DNA from: Pseudomonadota bacterium
GTDB taxonomy: Bacteria > Pseudomonadota > Gammaproteobacteria > Arenicellales > UBA868
DNA: 50,507 nucleotides
Assembly (NCBI GenBank): GCA_018672825.1
Contig: JABHUE010000104.1
Span: 1 to 50,507, forward strand
Reading direction: 5' to 3'
Within the stretch, counting starts at the first letter, position 1. Each line of letters starts with the position of its first letter. Below are positions 26,565 through 37,372 of this stretch, in pieces. The notes beneath the pieces were generated by a model. It had not been told where the DNA came from, searched no databases, and saw only the letters and a list, made by a program, of their open reading frames with translations. Position numbers and translations under genes: made by a program.

Positions 26565-26830
26565 TTTGTAGTACATTAAAGGAATGCCAGCGAAAAGAAA
26601 ACCACCGCCCCAATGGTGGCTTCTCGGATATCTTACCCAATATCAACCTCAAAGACTCCTGTCTGAATTGGAGAAATTAGGTGTAGACCCCGGAATTTTA
26701 TATAAAGCAACAGCACAAGCTGCACAGGACATGCCTTCAGAAACTTACCGGAAAATGTCTAAGGCGTGGGCGGTTCGGCAACATAGAATCAGAAATTCAT
26801 CGAATCAATAATACTAATTGTACTACTAAA
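26565..26830. repeat. Imperfect inverted repeat flanking a small ORF
   Basis: The 14-bp sequence at 26565-26578 (core GTAGTACA) reappears inverted at 26815-26830 (core TGTACTAC) with two single-base insertions. The arms bracket the 75-codon ORF at 26584-26811. No target-site duplication or transposase was found. Confidence 0.35.
26584..26811 (+). CDS. Small hypothetical protein (75 aa)
   Basis: A 75-codon plus-strand ORF between the minus-strand mnmE and motor genes. The protein is basic, with KRKPPPQWWLLGYLTQYQP at its N terminus and a helical remainder ending RQHRIRNSSNQ. It lies in AT-rich sequence and no other gene overlaps it. AAAGGA directly precedes the ATG, which is closer than usual for a ribosome-binding site, so the start or even the gene is uncertain. 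No family was recognised; the size and basicity would suit a small DNA- or protein-binding factor, but that is a guess. Confidence 0.4.
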   Translation: MPAKRKPPPQWWLLGYLTQYQPQRLLSELEKLGVDPGILYKATAQAAQDMPSETYRKMSKAWAVRQHRIRNSSNQ

Positions 26831-26875
26831 TAATACAATATAGGTTTGATTTTTCGTTCGGGCCAGAAAGCGCTA

Positions 26876-28222
26876 TTACTTGCCTATACAAAAACTAGAG
26901 AAAATTTCGCCCAAAAGATCCTCGGTGCTAAAAGCCCCGGTAATTTCGCCGAGCAATCGATGTGCTAAACGTAATTCTTCAGCGACAAGTTCGGGCTCGT
27001 CAAGAACGCTTGCGCGATCCATCAATTCCAAAGCCTTTTCTAGCACATTAAGATGCCGCCGCCTGGCAAGTATTAGATCTTCATCATCCCCCTGAAACCC
27101 CAGTGCCATTCGAACTGCCTCGGTGAGCTGTTTTATTCCGCTACCATTTTTTGCACTTACCGCGACAGCGGCATTGATGCCATCCGGAGTATCGCCCATG
27201 GGACGACCACTCAAATCAGACTTGTTAAAAACCGTAATCTGTTTCAGAGTCCGCCCGGTTTCTGAACGCAACTCAAATCGGGACGACGCTGGATCACTGT
27301 CATCAAGCACACACAACACGAGATCCGCGGCATCAATTGTCTCGCGGGCGCGCCTCACCCCTTCAACTTCGATATCGTCATCACTGGCTCTCAAGCCAGC
27401 CGTATCAATCATATGAACCGGTATTCCCCCGAGGTCGATGTGTGCCTCGATCAAATCTCGAGTCGTCCCTGCTTGCGGGCTCACAATCGCTTTTTCAGAT
27501 CCGGCAAACGCATTCAAAAGGCTCGACTTTCCCGCGTTAGGTGGTCCTGCGATTGCGATGGTTGCCCCCTGAGCTAGCAGCAGGCCCGGACGGGAGCGAT
27601 CCAGTATGTTCCTGATTTTCTCTGATATTTCAATAATATGCAGACGAAGTTGATCAACATTAAGGTCATCAACCGGTTCATCTGAAAAATCGATGGTGGC
27701 CTCTACCAGAACCCGCACTGTCTCTATCCGTTGAGATAAATCATCAATTTCTTTTGAGAATACGCCACTAAGGGATCGAAGCGCGAACTTGGCGGCAGCT
27801 TGTGTTTGGCTGTTAATCAGATCCGCAACGGACTCAGCCTGAGCAAGATCTAATTTTCCATTGAGAAATGCTCTTTCGGTAAATTCGCCCGGCCGTGCCA
27901 GTTCCGCCCCCAATCTCAAAACTCTTTTGAGCACTTGATCTAAAACGACAGGGGACCCATGACAATGAAGCTCTAACGTGTCTTCTCCGGTGTAAGAGGC
28001 GGGCCCCAGAAAAAACAATGCAAGGCCATGATCAAGCGCGTTGCCAGATTCATCGATAAAAGATGATTTTGTTGCAAATCGATTTTCGGGAATCTTTCCA
28101 AGTAGCGCGGTGGCAATCGCTTTTGTGTCCGAACCCGAAATTCGGATAACGCCCACACCCCCTAAACCTGGCGCGCTGGCGCGCGCCACAATCGTTGTTA
28201 CAGGCTCTCGAACTGATTTCAT
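26876..28222 (-). CDS. mnmE: tRNA modification GTPase MnmE
   Basis: A 448-aa MnmE (TrmE). The N-terminal tetrahydrofolate-binding domain has TIVARASAPGLGGVGVIRIS and GEFTERAFLNGKLDLAQAE; the inserted G domain has GPPNAGKSS (226-234), DTAGL and NKSD; the protein ends FCIGK, containing the conserved C-terminal cysteine. With MnmG it installs cmnm5U34 in tRNAs. It is separated from mnmG here by the motor genes, whereas the two are neighbours in many genomes. Confidence 0.97.
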   Translation of the reverse strand: MKSVREPVTTIVARASAPGLGGVGVIRISGSDTKAIATALLGKIPENRFATKSSFIDESGNALDHGLALFFLGPASYTGEDTLELHCHGSPVVLDQVLKRVLRLGAELARPGEFTERAFLNGKLDLAQAESVADLINSQTQAAAKFALRSLSGVFSKEIDDLSQRIETVRVLVEATIDFSDEPVDDLNVDQLRLHIIEISEKIRNILDRSRPGLLLAQGATIAIAGPPNAGKSSLLNAFAGSEKAIVSPQAGTTRDLIEAHIDLGGIPVHMIDTAGLRASDDDIEVEGVRRARETIDAADLVLCVLDDSDPASSRFELRSETGRTLKQITVFNKSDLSGRPMGDTPDGINAAVAVSAKNGSGIKQLTEAVRMALGFQGDDEDLILARRRHLNVLEKALELMDRASVLDEPELVAEELRLAHRLLGEITGAFSTEDLLGEIFSSFCIGK

Positions 28223-28252
28223 TTCACGCCGTTGTGAAACCCTAGGTCAATG

Positions 28253-29962
28253 CTACGTCTTGCTATCTGCCGCCTGGATCTTTCGAGTAATAAACCATTG
28301 CTGGCCGATAGAAAGCACGTTATTAACCAGCCAGTAGAGAACCAATCCGGACGGAAACCATAGAAAAAACACTGTGAAAACAAGGGGCAGCGCCATCATG
28401 ATCTTCTGTTGCATGGGATCCATTGGTGCCGGATTTAACAACTGCTGGCCAAACATCGAAGCGCCCATCAGGATCGGTAAAACATAGTAGGGGTCTTGCA
28501 AAGAAAGGTCTTTTATCCACAACATGAAAGGCGCCTGTCGTAGTTCAACACTTTCAAGAAGCACCCAGTAAAGCGCAATAAAAACGGGTATCTGAATCAA
28601 AATAGGTAGACAGCCGCCCAGCGGATTTATCTTCTCTTTTTTGTAAATCTCCATCATGGCTTTCTGAAATTTCTGCTTGTCGTCGCCAAACCGTTCCTTA
28701 AGGGTTTGCATACGCGGCTGCATTTTCTTCATGCGAGCCATCGATTTATAACTTGCCGCAGAGAGCGGAAAAAATACCAACTTAACCAGCAGCGTCAGCA
28801 AAATGATCGCAACTCCCCAATTTTTCACCACGTTATGGATATAAGTCATCACCCAAAAAAGTGGCGAAGACACCGGGGTCAGCCACCCATAATCGACGGT
28901 AAGCTCTAGCTTGTTGTCAGCCTTAATTAAACGCTGTGTTTCTTTAGGCCCAACAAAAATTCGCCCCGACAGTACGCCCGAATCCCCTGGCGCAATAACG
29001 GTGGGTTGGGTGGTTTTGTATCCAATCAAATACCGAGGCGCGCTATCGCGCTGAATCACATTACTGTAAAACTCATAACTCGGGCCAGTCTCCGGCAACA
29101 ACGCGCCCACAAAATAATGCTGCAACATCGCAACCCATCCCGACGATGTCGGTTTTGCCAAATTGGCATCAAACATATCGTCGAAGTCAATTTTTTGATA
29201 TTTATCTTCGGGCGTAAAAATAGCGCCGCCTTTATAACTCGGTAAGCGCCCCAAAAAACCAATCCCGGTGCTTGGCTCAGCAACTTCAGTACGCAAGATC
29301 TGCTCATACTGATAGCCCAGCCAATCCTTTCCCGATTGATTATTAATCGTAAAAGACACGTCCACGAAGTAACTGTCTCTATAAAACGTAAACGTTTTTG
29401 TGTAACGCACGCCCTCTTTTGATTCCCAATCAAGATCTACTGAAACACTGTCATCTCCGGGTGCTAACCTCACGCTATTTGTTCGCGACTTGAAAAGCGT
29501 ATGGTGATTGGGTGAATCATGTTCTGCCCCTAAAAGGCCTCCTTGGATGATGAACAGATCAGCCCCGACGTCGTTCAGTAACGTAAACGGGACGTCAATT
29601 TCGTCCAACGAAACCGGATAATCCAATAATTCAAATCGGCGCAGGTCCCCGCCGTTGGTATCAATCTCTGCCTTTATCAAATCGGTTTCAACAACCACTC
29701 GATTGCCACCAGGCAAGCTCTGGGTCAAAGGTACTGCGTCTTGTTGCGACACTGATGGGGTTGAATCTTGACTGCCTTTCGGGGTTTGCGGGACGCCCTC
29801 GGTGGGCACCTGTGCACTTGTCGCGGTGGTATTGCTTAATTGCCCTAACGAACTGGACTGCGTAACCGGACTTTTTTCCGCCACATATTCCTGCCATGAT
29901 TGCCATAACAACATAAGCACCATGCCAAGGGCGCCAAAAAGAATCAGTCGGTTGAAATCCAT
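28253..29962 (-). CDS. yidC: Membrane protein insertase YidC
   Basis: A 569-aa Gram-negative YidC: an N-terminal membrane helix (residues 4-22), a low-complexity Ser/Thr/Gln linker, a large periplasmic domain (about 85-355), and five C-terminal helices with KLVFFPLSAASYKSMARMKK, the hydrophilic-groove arginine region, INPLGGCLPILIQIPVFIAL and FPSGLVLYWLVNN. It inserts inner-membrane proteins, including ATP synthase subunits a and c encoded downstream in the window. It sits in the conserved rpmH-rnpA-yidD-yidC-mnmE order, abutting yidD. Confidence 0.97.
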   Translation of the reverse strand: MDFNRLILFGALGMVLMLLWQSWQEYVAEKSPVTQSSSLGQLSNTTATSAQVPTEGVPQTPKGSQDSTPSVSQQDAVPLTQSLPGGNRVVVETDLIKAEIDTNGGDLRRFELLDYPVSLDEIDVPFTLLNDVGADLFIIQGGLLGAEHDSPNHHTLFKSRTNSVRLAPGDDSVSVDLDWESKEGVRYTKTFTFYRDSYFVDVSFTINNQSGKDWLGYQYEQILRTEVAEPSTGIGFLGRLPSYKGGAIFTPEDKYQKIDFDDMFDANLAKPTSSGWVAMLQHYFVGALLPETGPSYEFYSNVIQRDSAPRYLIGYKTTQPTVIAPGDSGVLSGRIFVGPKETQRLIKADNKLELTVDYGWLTPVSSPLFWVMTYIHNVVKNWGVAIILLTLLVKLVFFPLSAASYKSMARMKKMQPRMQTLKERFGDDKQKFQKAMMEIYKKEKINPLGGCLPILIQIPVFIALYWVLLESVELRQAPFMLWIKDLSLQDPYYVLPILMGASMFGQQLLNPAPMDPMQQKIMMALPLVFTVFFLWFPSGLVLYWLVNNVLSIGQQWFITRKIQAADSKT

Positions 29963-30214
29963 TTAACAGTGCTCACATTCAAGAGGGTTATCTTTTTTTG
30001 TTGTCGCCGGAACCAGGTCAACACCACCCGCGGAAAATGGGTGACACCGCGCCAGGCGCTTCGTGGACAGCCATAAACCACGCGCGACGCCATGACTCTT
30101 AAGCGCTTCTTCCGCGTAAGCCGAACAAGACGGATAAAAACGACAGGTCGGTCCAATAAAAGGGCTGATTAAATATTGGTAGCCTTTAATCAGCGTTATT
30201 AGAACTTTTTGCAT
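29963..30214 (-). CDS. yidD: Membrane protein insertion efficiency factor YidD
   Basis: An 83-aa YidD with the hallmark GPTCRFYPSCSAYAEEAL (residues 21-38, three conserved cysteine/proline positions) and RCHPFSAGGVD. It is a small membrane-associated protein that improves YidC-dependent insertion. The ATG overlaps the end of rnpA by 16 bp and the stop directly abuts yidC. Confidence 0.95.
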   Translation of the reverse strand: MQKVLITLIKGYQYLISPFIGPTCRFYPSCSAYAEEALKSHGVARGLWLSTKRLARCHPFSAGGVDLVPATTKKDNPLECEHC

Positions 30215-30558
30215 TTATCGCTCACTCTTGTCCAGTGTTTTTCCAGGCTGGAGATTATCTCTTGGTTCGAGGCTAATGTGGTCGCTCTTTGCGCAATCAC
30301 AACGATATCAAGCCCGTCACCAGAGAATTGATATGTTCTAAAAGACTCGCGAATCAATCTTTTCACTCGATTTCGTTTTACCGCCCGTGTTGATACTTTT
30401 CGAGATACGGTTATCCCGACTCGGCTTCGATCCAAGCTATTCTTAAGAAAATAGACCACAAAAAAACGATCGGACGTCTTTTGTTTCTTTGAGAAGACCG
30501 CCCGAAACTCTCGAGGGTGGCGCAGTCGGGCGCTTGGAGGAAGGCCGTAGTTGGCCAC
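30199..30558 (-). CDS. rnpA: Ribonuclease P protein component
   Basis: A 119-aa RnpA with LRHPREFRAVF near the N terminus and the RNR motif region TRAVKRNRVKRLIRESFR (about residues 57-74). It supports RNase P RNA in maturing tRNA 5' ends. The start is GTG at 30556-30558, preceded by a weak TCAGG. It follows rpmH by 16 bp, the standard coupled arrangement. Confidence 0.95.
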   Translation of the reverse strand: MANYGLPPSARLRHPREFRAVFSKKQKTSDRFFVVYFLKNSLDRSRVGITVSRKVSTRAVKRNRVKRLIRESFRTYQFSGDGLDIVVIAQRATTLASNQEIISSLEKHWTRVSDKCKKF

Positions 30559-30574
30559 GGCCTGACCAGAAAGT

Positions 30575-30709
30575 CTAGGCGCTCAGTACCGCTCGGCCTT
30601 TCGCCCGACGAGCTCTGAGCACAGCTCTACCTCCTCGGGTTTTCATACGTGCGCGGAAGCCATGGCGGCGTTTTCGCTTGATCACGCTGGGCTGAAAAGT
30701 TCTTTTCAT
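30575..30709 (-). CDS. rpmH: 50S ribosomal protein L34
   Basis: A 44-aa protein read on the minus strand from ATG 30709 to TAG 30575. It begins [20 protein letters not shown] and contains the universally conserved [11 protein letters not shown] segment, so it is L34 without doubt. It is the first gene of the rpmH-rnpA-yidD-yidC run. A promoter is visible about 35-65 bp upstream. Confidence 0.98.
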   Translation of the reverse strand: MKRTFQPSVIKRKRRHGFRARMKTRGGRAVLRARRAKGRAVLSA

Positions 30710-30744
30710 TTTTCTCGACTAGGTAAGGAACAACTGGGCGCGAG

Positions 30745-30774
30745 AATTTACCGTCTAAGTACTATCTAAGTCAA
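30745..30774 (-). promoter_or_regulatory. rpmH: Candidate sigma70 promoter for rpmH-rnpA
   Basis: On the minus strand, TTGACT (30774-30769) and TAAATT (30750-30745) are 18 bp apart and the -10 ends about 35 bp before the rpmH start. Confidence 0.5.
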
Positions 30775-30805
30775 TAAATAAAAGTGTATTTTGATTGGTT
30801 TCTCC

Positions 30806-30814
30806 TGTGGATAA
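30806..30814 (-). promoter_or_regulatory. DnaA box
   Basis: Perfect TTATCCACA on the minus strand. The 12-bp context TCCTGTGGATAA (30803-30814) is repeated exactly after dnaA at 32289-32300. Confidence 0.75.
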
Positions 30815-30833
30815 GTTTTTATTATTATTTTAT

Positions 30834-30842
30834 TGTGGATAA
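30834..30842 (-). promoter_or_regulatory. DnaA box
   Basis: Perfect TTATCCACA on the minus strand, 28 bp from the previous box and in the same orientation, at the edge of the AT-rich stretch. Confidence 0.75.
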
Positions 30843-30942
30843 AAATTATATTCAGTCGTAAACTTAGAAGATCTATTAATGTTTTAAATCACTAATTAAT
30901 TGATTTTAAACATAAAAAATATTTTTTTATCAGGAGTTTATT

Positions 30943-32280
30943 TTGTCGTCACTTTGGGCATTATGTCTTGGTCGTTTAGAAGATGATCTATCACCACAGC
31001 AGTTTAACACCTGGATTCGCCCATTACAGGCAATCGAAGAATCAAGTCAACTGCGACTCCTTGCGCCTAATCAGTTTGTAAAGGACTTTGTGTCCAAAGA
31101 AATGTTGGAAGAAATATCTAAACTTATTGGGGGATTCAGCGCCCAACCCATCTCTGTTGAAATCGAAATTGGGGGGGGCTCTGTATCTCAATCAACCGAC
31201 GGTAAGATTGATGGCGCCATCGCGGTTGATGCTAAATCTTCGACTCCTAAATTGCGATTCGAAGGTCGATTAAATCCTGCCTTCACTTTTGATTCTCATA
31301 TCGGAGGAAAATCAAATCAACTCGCTCGAGCTGCAGCCAAACAAGTCGGTGAGAATCCAGGAAAAGCATACAACCCGCTCTTTCTTTATGGCGGAGTAGG
31401 TCTTGGTAAAACGCATCTGATGCAAGCAGTTGGAAATCTTGTGGTCCAAAATAATTCTGCTGCAAAAGTCGTCTATGTGCATTCAGAAAGATTTGTTGCT
31501 GATATGGTAAAAGCGTTGCAGCACAATTCAATAAATGACTTCAAAAGATACTACCGATCACTGGACGCTTTGTTAATCGACGATATTCAATTCTTTTCGG
31601 GAAAAGAACACTCTCAGGAGGAATTCTTCCATACTTTCAATACGTTACTGGATGGTCAATCACAAGTGATTATCACTAGCGACCGATTTCCAAAGGAGAT
31701 TACCGGAGTTCAGGAACGATTAATTTCAAGGTTTGGAAGCGGTCTCACAGTACCCATTGATCCACCAGAACTTGAAACTCGGGTCGCTATTCTTCAACAT
31801 AAGGCACAACAAAAAGGGGTGCGATTAGCGGATGATGTGGCGTTTTTTATCGCGCGTCAGATTCGATCTAATGTAAGGGAGTTGGAAGGCGCGCTTCATC
31901 GCTTAGTCGCAAGTAGTGGTTTCACGGGTAGAGCGATTGATATTGAGCTCACAAGAGAAGCGCTTCGGGATTTATTAATTTTTCAAGAGCGTCGGATTAC
32001 GGTCCAAAATATTCAAAAAACAGTGGCTGAATATTTTAAAATGCGAGTCTCTGATCTTCACTCGAAAAGACGGAATCGACAAATTACCCGACCCAGGCAA
32101 ATGGCGATGGCACTATCAAAAGAACTGACTACAATGAGTTTGCCTGAAATCGGCGATGCATTCGGCGGTCGTGATCACACAACCGTACTTCATGCTCAAA
32201 GAAAAGTTAAGGAGCTGGTCGAAAGTGATGCAGGTGTTCGGGAAGACTATCAAAATTTACAAAAAATATTGGGGGTATAA
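30943..32280 (+). CDS. dnaA: Chromosomal replication initiator protein DnaA
   Basis: A 445-aa DnaA. Domain I begins at residue 1 ([21 protein letters not shown]), a short linker follows (about 80-105), the AAA+ domain has Walker A GGVGLGKT (150-157) and Walker [10 protein letters not shown], and domain IV ends with [15 protein letters not shown], which contacts the DnaA box. The start is TTG at 30943-30945 with CAGGAG six bases upstream; no ATG is available near the conserved N terminus. The linker carries a run of eight Gs (31171-31178) in frame. Box pairs on both sides allow autoregulation. Confidence 0.97.
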   Translation: MSSLWALCLGRLEDDLSPQQFNTWIRPLQAIEESSQLRLLAPNQFVKDFVSKEMLEEISKLIGGFSAQPISVEIEIGGGSVSQSTDGKIDGAIAVDAKSSTPKLRFEGRLNPAFTFDSHIGGKSNQLARAAAKQVGENPGKAYNPLFLYGGVGLGKTHLMQAVGNLVVQNNSAAKVVYVHSERFVADMVKALQHNSINDFKRYYRSLDALLIDDIQFFSGKEHSQEEFFHTFNTLLDGQSQVIITSDRFPKEITGVQERLISRFGSGLTVPIDPPELETRVAILQHKAQQKGVRLADDVAFFIARQIRSNVRELEGALHRLVASSGFTGRAIDIELTREALRDLLIFQERRITVQNIQKTVAEYFKMRVSDLHSKRRNRQITRPRQMAMALSKELTTMSLPEIGDAFGGRDHTTVLHAQRKVKELVESDAGVREDYQNLQKILGV

Positions 32281-32291
32281 CTAGAGCATCC

Positions 32292-32300
32292 TGTGGATAA
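32292..32300 (-). promoter_or_regulatory. DnaA box
   Basis: Perfect TTATCCACA on the minus strand, 11 bp after the dnaA stop. Confidence 0.75.
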
Positions 32301-32430
32301 CTTTCAAACAAAACAAAAATTTTGTTTTTTTGCTTTTATTCACGATTTGTCCTCAAACTTTCCACAGGGTTTTATTTATACAGAAAAGTGGTAACTAACT
32401 GATTATAATAGGTTATAAGATTTATCCTTG

Positions 32431-32439
32431 TTATCCACA
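32431..32439 (+). promoter_or_regulatory. DnaA box
   Basis: Perfect TTATCCACA on the plus strand, next to the AT-rich stretch before dnaN. Confidence 0.75.
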
Positions 32440-32485
32440 ACACTAATAAACATTATTATCTTTTTAAAAAAATATTTAAATAAAT

Positions 32486-33586
32486 ATGAAATTTCAAATT
32501 GAGCGTGAACTCTTTCTCGGCCCTCTATCGGTCGTCACTAGTGTTGTTGAGCGTCGGCAGACACTCCCCATCTTGGCCAACGTCTTAATATCAATTCAAG
32601 ATAAGCGCCTCACTTTGGTGGGCACTGATCTTGAGGTTGAAATCAGTATTGAAACTGAAGTGCTTTCAGGAGAGGATGGACAATGTACGGTGACTGCAAG
32701 AAAACTTCTTGATATCTGTCGAGCATTACCCGAAACCGCAACCATAGATTTCACCGGCGAGAATGATAAAGGGAAATTAAAATCGGGCCGCAGTCGGTTT
32801 TCCCTTCAAGCATTACCGGCGAAAGATTTCCCCCGACTTGAAACGGGGGGTTGGGAAGAGCGGTTTAAGATTTCTCGCACAGAACTCAAAAGACTGCTTG
32901 AGCGCACCGCTTTTTCAATGGCCCAGCAAGATGTTCGGTATTTTCTCAACGGTGTTTTGCTTGAATTAGATAAAAACACAATTACAACGGTAGCGACAGA
33001 TGGTCACCGGCTCGCTCGCAGCCAGGCGACTCTAAGTGCTGCGGTAGGGGCACACCGACAGGTCATAGTCCCTCGAAAAGCAGTTGCCGAGCTTGGCAGA
33101 TTTCTATCAGAAGGGGACGAAGAGGTAACCGTAGAGCTTAATAACAACCATATTCGTCTAGATCGTCCCGGCGCAACACTAATTAGTAAGCTGATAGATG
33201 GTAAGTTTCCAGACTACAAAGCCGTAATGGCCCAAGTTCTTAATGAAAAAATGACTGCCAACCGGCAGCAATTTCACGAAGTGCTCGCGCGGACTGCCGT
33301 GTTAACGAACGAAAAATATAGAGGAATTCGGTTGGAATTAAGCGCAGGGACTTTAAAGCTTAGCGCCCATAACCCAGAGCACGAGGAAGCAACCGACGAG
33401 ATCGCTGTCGATTATTCCGGCCCTGAGGTGGAAATTGGGTTTAATGTCACTTATCTAATGGATGCGCTTAAAGCGCTAAATGGCGAGCAAATAGAGGCAG
33501 AGTTTCAAGATTCCAACACGGGCTGCATGCTTCATGAGCCAGGACAGGATGATACCCTTTATCTCATTATGCCCATGCGGCTGTAA
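32486..33586 (+). CDS. dnaN: DNA polymerase III sliding clamp, beta subunit
   Basis: A 366-aa beta clamp, matching E. coli in length. MKFQIERELFLGPLSVVTSVVERRQTLPIL opens the first of three clamp domains; TVATDGHRLA and the C-terminal LYLIMPMRL are conserved, the latter forming part of the peptide-binding cleft. The preceding gap is AT-rich and no canonical Shine-Dalgarno is visible. It is followed not by recF but by two parS sites and gyrB. Confidence 0.97.
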   Translation: MKFQIERELFLGPLSVVTSVVERRQTLPILANVLISIQDKRLTLVGTDLEVEISIETEVLSGEDGQCTVTARKLLDICRALPETATIDFTGENDKGKLKSGRSRFSLQALPAKDFPRLETGGWEERFKISRTELKRLLERTAFSMAQQDVRYFLNGVLLELDKNTITTVATDGHRLARSQATLSAAVGAHRQVIVPRKAVAELGRFLSEGDEEVTVELNNNHIRLDRPGATLISKLIDGKFPDYKAVMAQVLNEKMTANRQQFHEVLARTAVLTNEKYRGIRLELSAGTLKLSAHNPEHEEATDEIAVDYSGPEVEIGFNVTYLMDALKALNGEQIEAEFQDSNTGCMLHEPGQDDTLYLIMPMRL

Positions 33587-33596
33587 GCCAACAGAA

Positions 33597-33612
33597 TGTT
33601 TCACGTGAAACA
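33597..33612. promoter_or_regulatory. parS site 1 (perfect)
   Basis: TGTTTCACGTGAAACA matches the canonical ParB-binding parS palindrome at all 16 positions and extends to an 18-bp palindrome with flanking A/T (33596-33613). It lies 11 bp after the dnaN stop. ParB is encoded in this window. Confidence 0.95.
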
Positions 33613-33622
33613 TTCAAAATAT

Positions 33623-33638
33623 GGTTTCACGTGAAACA
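33623..33638. promoter_or_regulatory. parS site 2 (one mismatch)
   Basis: GGTTTCACGTGAAACA matches parS at 15 of 16 positions (first T is G). It is 26 bp, about 2.5 helical turns, from site 1. Confidence 0.9.
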
Positions 33639-33665
33639 TCGCTAAACCCCTCGTTTGGCGAATAA

Positions 33666-36131
<2,466 letters not shown>

Positions 36132-36157
36132 AAAATCAATAAAATCAATTACTTATA

Positions 36158-36535
36158 TCAATGAAGGACGCGGGGAGCGGATAGTACAAACTCAGGAATA
36201 TTAGTGTCGAACGTTTGCCCGTCTTCGGCAACCATACGATAAATTCCGTGCATGGTGCCAACGGGTGTTTCAATTACGGTGCCCGAGGTGTAACGGAAAC
36301 CCTCTCCTGGCTGCAGGGTAGGTTGCTCTCCAACCACACCATCCCCCTCTACTTCTTCGATGTGGTTTTCCGAGTCGGTGATGATCCAGCGGCGGGATAA
36401 CAACGTCGCGGATATCGATCCTTTATTGACCAAAGTGATTGTGTAGGCAAACACATAACGATCTTCATCGGGTTCAGAATGTTCCGCCATATAAGACGTT
36501 TCTACTTCAATGTCGATTTCGTAAGAGTTACTCAT
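36158..36535 (-). CDS. apaG: Co2+/Mg2+ efflux protein ApaG-type
   Basis: A 125-aa ApaG domain protein. YVFAYTITLVNKGSISATLLSRRW, IEEVEGDGVVGEQPTLQPGE and TPVGTMHGIYRM are family signatures of this fibronectin-III-like fold. The name reflects a genetic link to cobalt/magnesium sensitivity; the biochemical role is uncertain. Its 5' end overlaps the end of apaH by eight bases, the usual gammaproteobacterial pairing, although rsmA and pdxA are not next to it here. Confidence 0.95.
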   Translation of the reverse strand: MSNSYEIDIEVETSYMAEHSEPDEDRYVFAYTITLVNKGSISATLLSRRWIITDSENHIEEVEGDGVVGEQPTLQPGEGFRYTSGTVIETPVGTMHGIYRMVAEDGQTFDTNIPEFVLSAPRVLH

Positions 36536-37367
36536 GTTTTGGTATCGTTAGGTGTTCATTGCAAGGTACGGATACGATGTTAGCGTGTTCAGGCTCCAGC
36601 TGTACAGCACTCAGATTTCCACCCCAAACACACCCGCTATCTAAACCAATAAAGTTGTTTTGATTAATCAACCCCGCGGTTGACCAATGACCAAACACCA
36701 CTCGAGTTGTACCCAGATTCGTGTTTGGCAGCTCGAACCAGGGTTGCCAGGGATCGGGCGCGGTCCCTAACCCGCCCTTGTGGCTGAAGTCGAGGCAGCC
36801 GTTGGTGTCACAGAACCGCATTCTCGTAAACGCGTTTGTGATAAACCTCAACCTCATATTGCCGCTTAACTCGGGCGACCAATTTACAGGCGTGTCACCA
36901 TAAAGATGCCGGATCACTTCAGAGCGATTTTCACCCTTGAGGGCGGTACTGACTTCATCTCCAAGTGTGACGGCTTCCTGAACCGACCACCCCGGATAAA
37001 GGCCAGCATGTGTCATTACGACGTTTAAACGTTTTGAAAATACTATAAGTCTCTGATTTAAAATAAAATTAATATAAACCGACTTTTTGGGATGATCGAG
37101 AAGTGATTCCAGATTGTCATCAGGTCTTGGTGCTTTCAAGCCCTCGTTAATCGCGAGGAGGTTAATATCGTGATTTCCAAGAACACAAACGACACGGTTC
37201 CCGAAAGAAATAAGGAAATCAATCAAACCCGCGGGGTCAGGTCCCCGTCCGATCAGATCGCCGGCTAGCCAGAGATAATCTTGCTGCCGATCAAATTTGA
37301 TTTTCTCAAGCAGCGCTTCAAGCGACCTAAGACAACCCTGAACGTCTCCTACTGCCCATGTAGCCAA
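36528..37367 (-). CDS. apaH: Symmetrical bis(5'-nucleosyl)-tetraphosphatase ApaH
   Basis: A 279-aa calcineurin-like phosphoesterase. The metal-binding motifs appear in order: VGDVQGCLRSLE, WLAGDLIGRGPDP and VLGNHDINLLAI, with the later MTHAGLYPGW and VFGHWSTAGL. It splits Ap4A symmetrically and acts as a decapping enzyme for Np4-capped RNA. The third motif of the first group reads GDVQG, the usual GDIQG/GDVQG of ApaH. Confidence 0.95.
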   Translation of the reverse strand: MATWAVGDVQGCLRSLEALLEKIKFDRQQDYLWLAGDLIGRGPDPAGLIDFLISFGNRVVCVLGNHDINLLAINEGLKAPRPDDNLESLLDHPKKSVYINFILNQRLIVFSKRLNVVMTHAGLYPGWSVQEAVTLGDEVSTALKGENRSEVIRHLYGDTPVNWSPELSGNMRLRFITNAFTRMRFCDTNGCLDFSHKGGLGTAPDPWQPWFELPNTNLGTTRVVFGHWSTAGLINQNNFIGLDSGCVWGGNLSAVQLEPEHANIVSVPCNEHLTIPKHE

Positions 37368-37372
37368 AAGCG

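Larger units (their letters stand above)
30710..30942. other. rpmH-dnaA intergenic region: candidate oriC part 1
   Basis: This region lies between the divergent rpmH and dnaA genes. It has two perfect DnaA boxes (minus strand, 30806-30814 and 30834-30842) followed by nearly 90 bp of very AT-rich sequence (about 30840-30930), suitable as a DNA-unwinding element. In Pseudomonas and relatives oriC lies in this position. A second region with boxes lies after dnaA, so the exact origin cannot be settled from sequence alone. Confidence 0.6.
32281..32485. other. dnaA-dnaN intergenic region: candidate oriC part 2
   Basis: The gap holds two perfect DnaA boxes in opposite orientation (32292-32300 and 32431-32439), a degenerate TTTCCACAG near 32360, and an AT-rich run just before dnaN (about 32440-32485). 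It may be the main origin, a second DnaA-binding region of a bipartite origin, or a site regulating dnaN. Confidence 0.55.

Noticed and set aside
31171-31178. Run of eight Gs in dnaA as a phase-variation tract
   Set aside because: It lies in the variable linker of an essential gene and the frame is intact; slippage would be lethal, so it is treated as chance.
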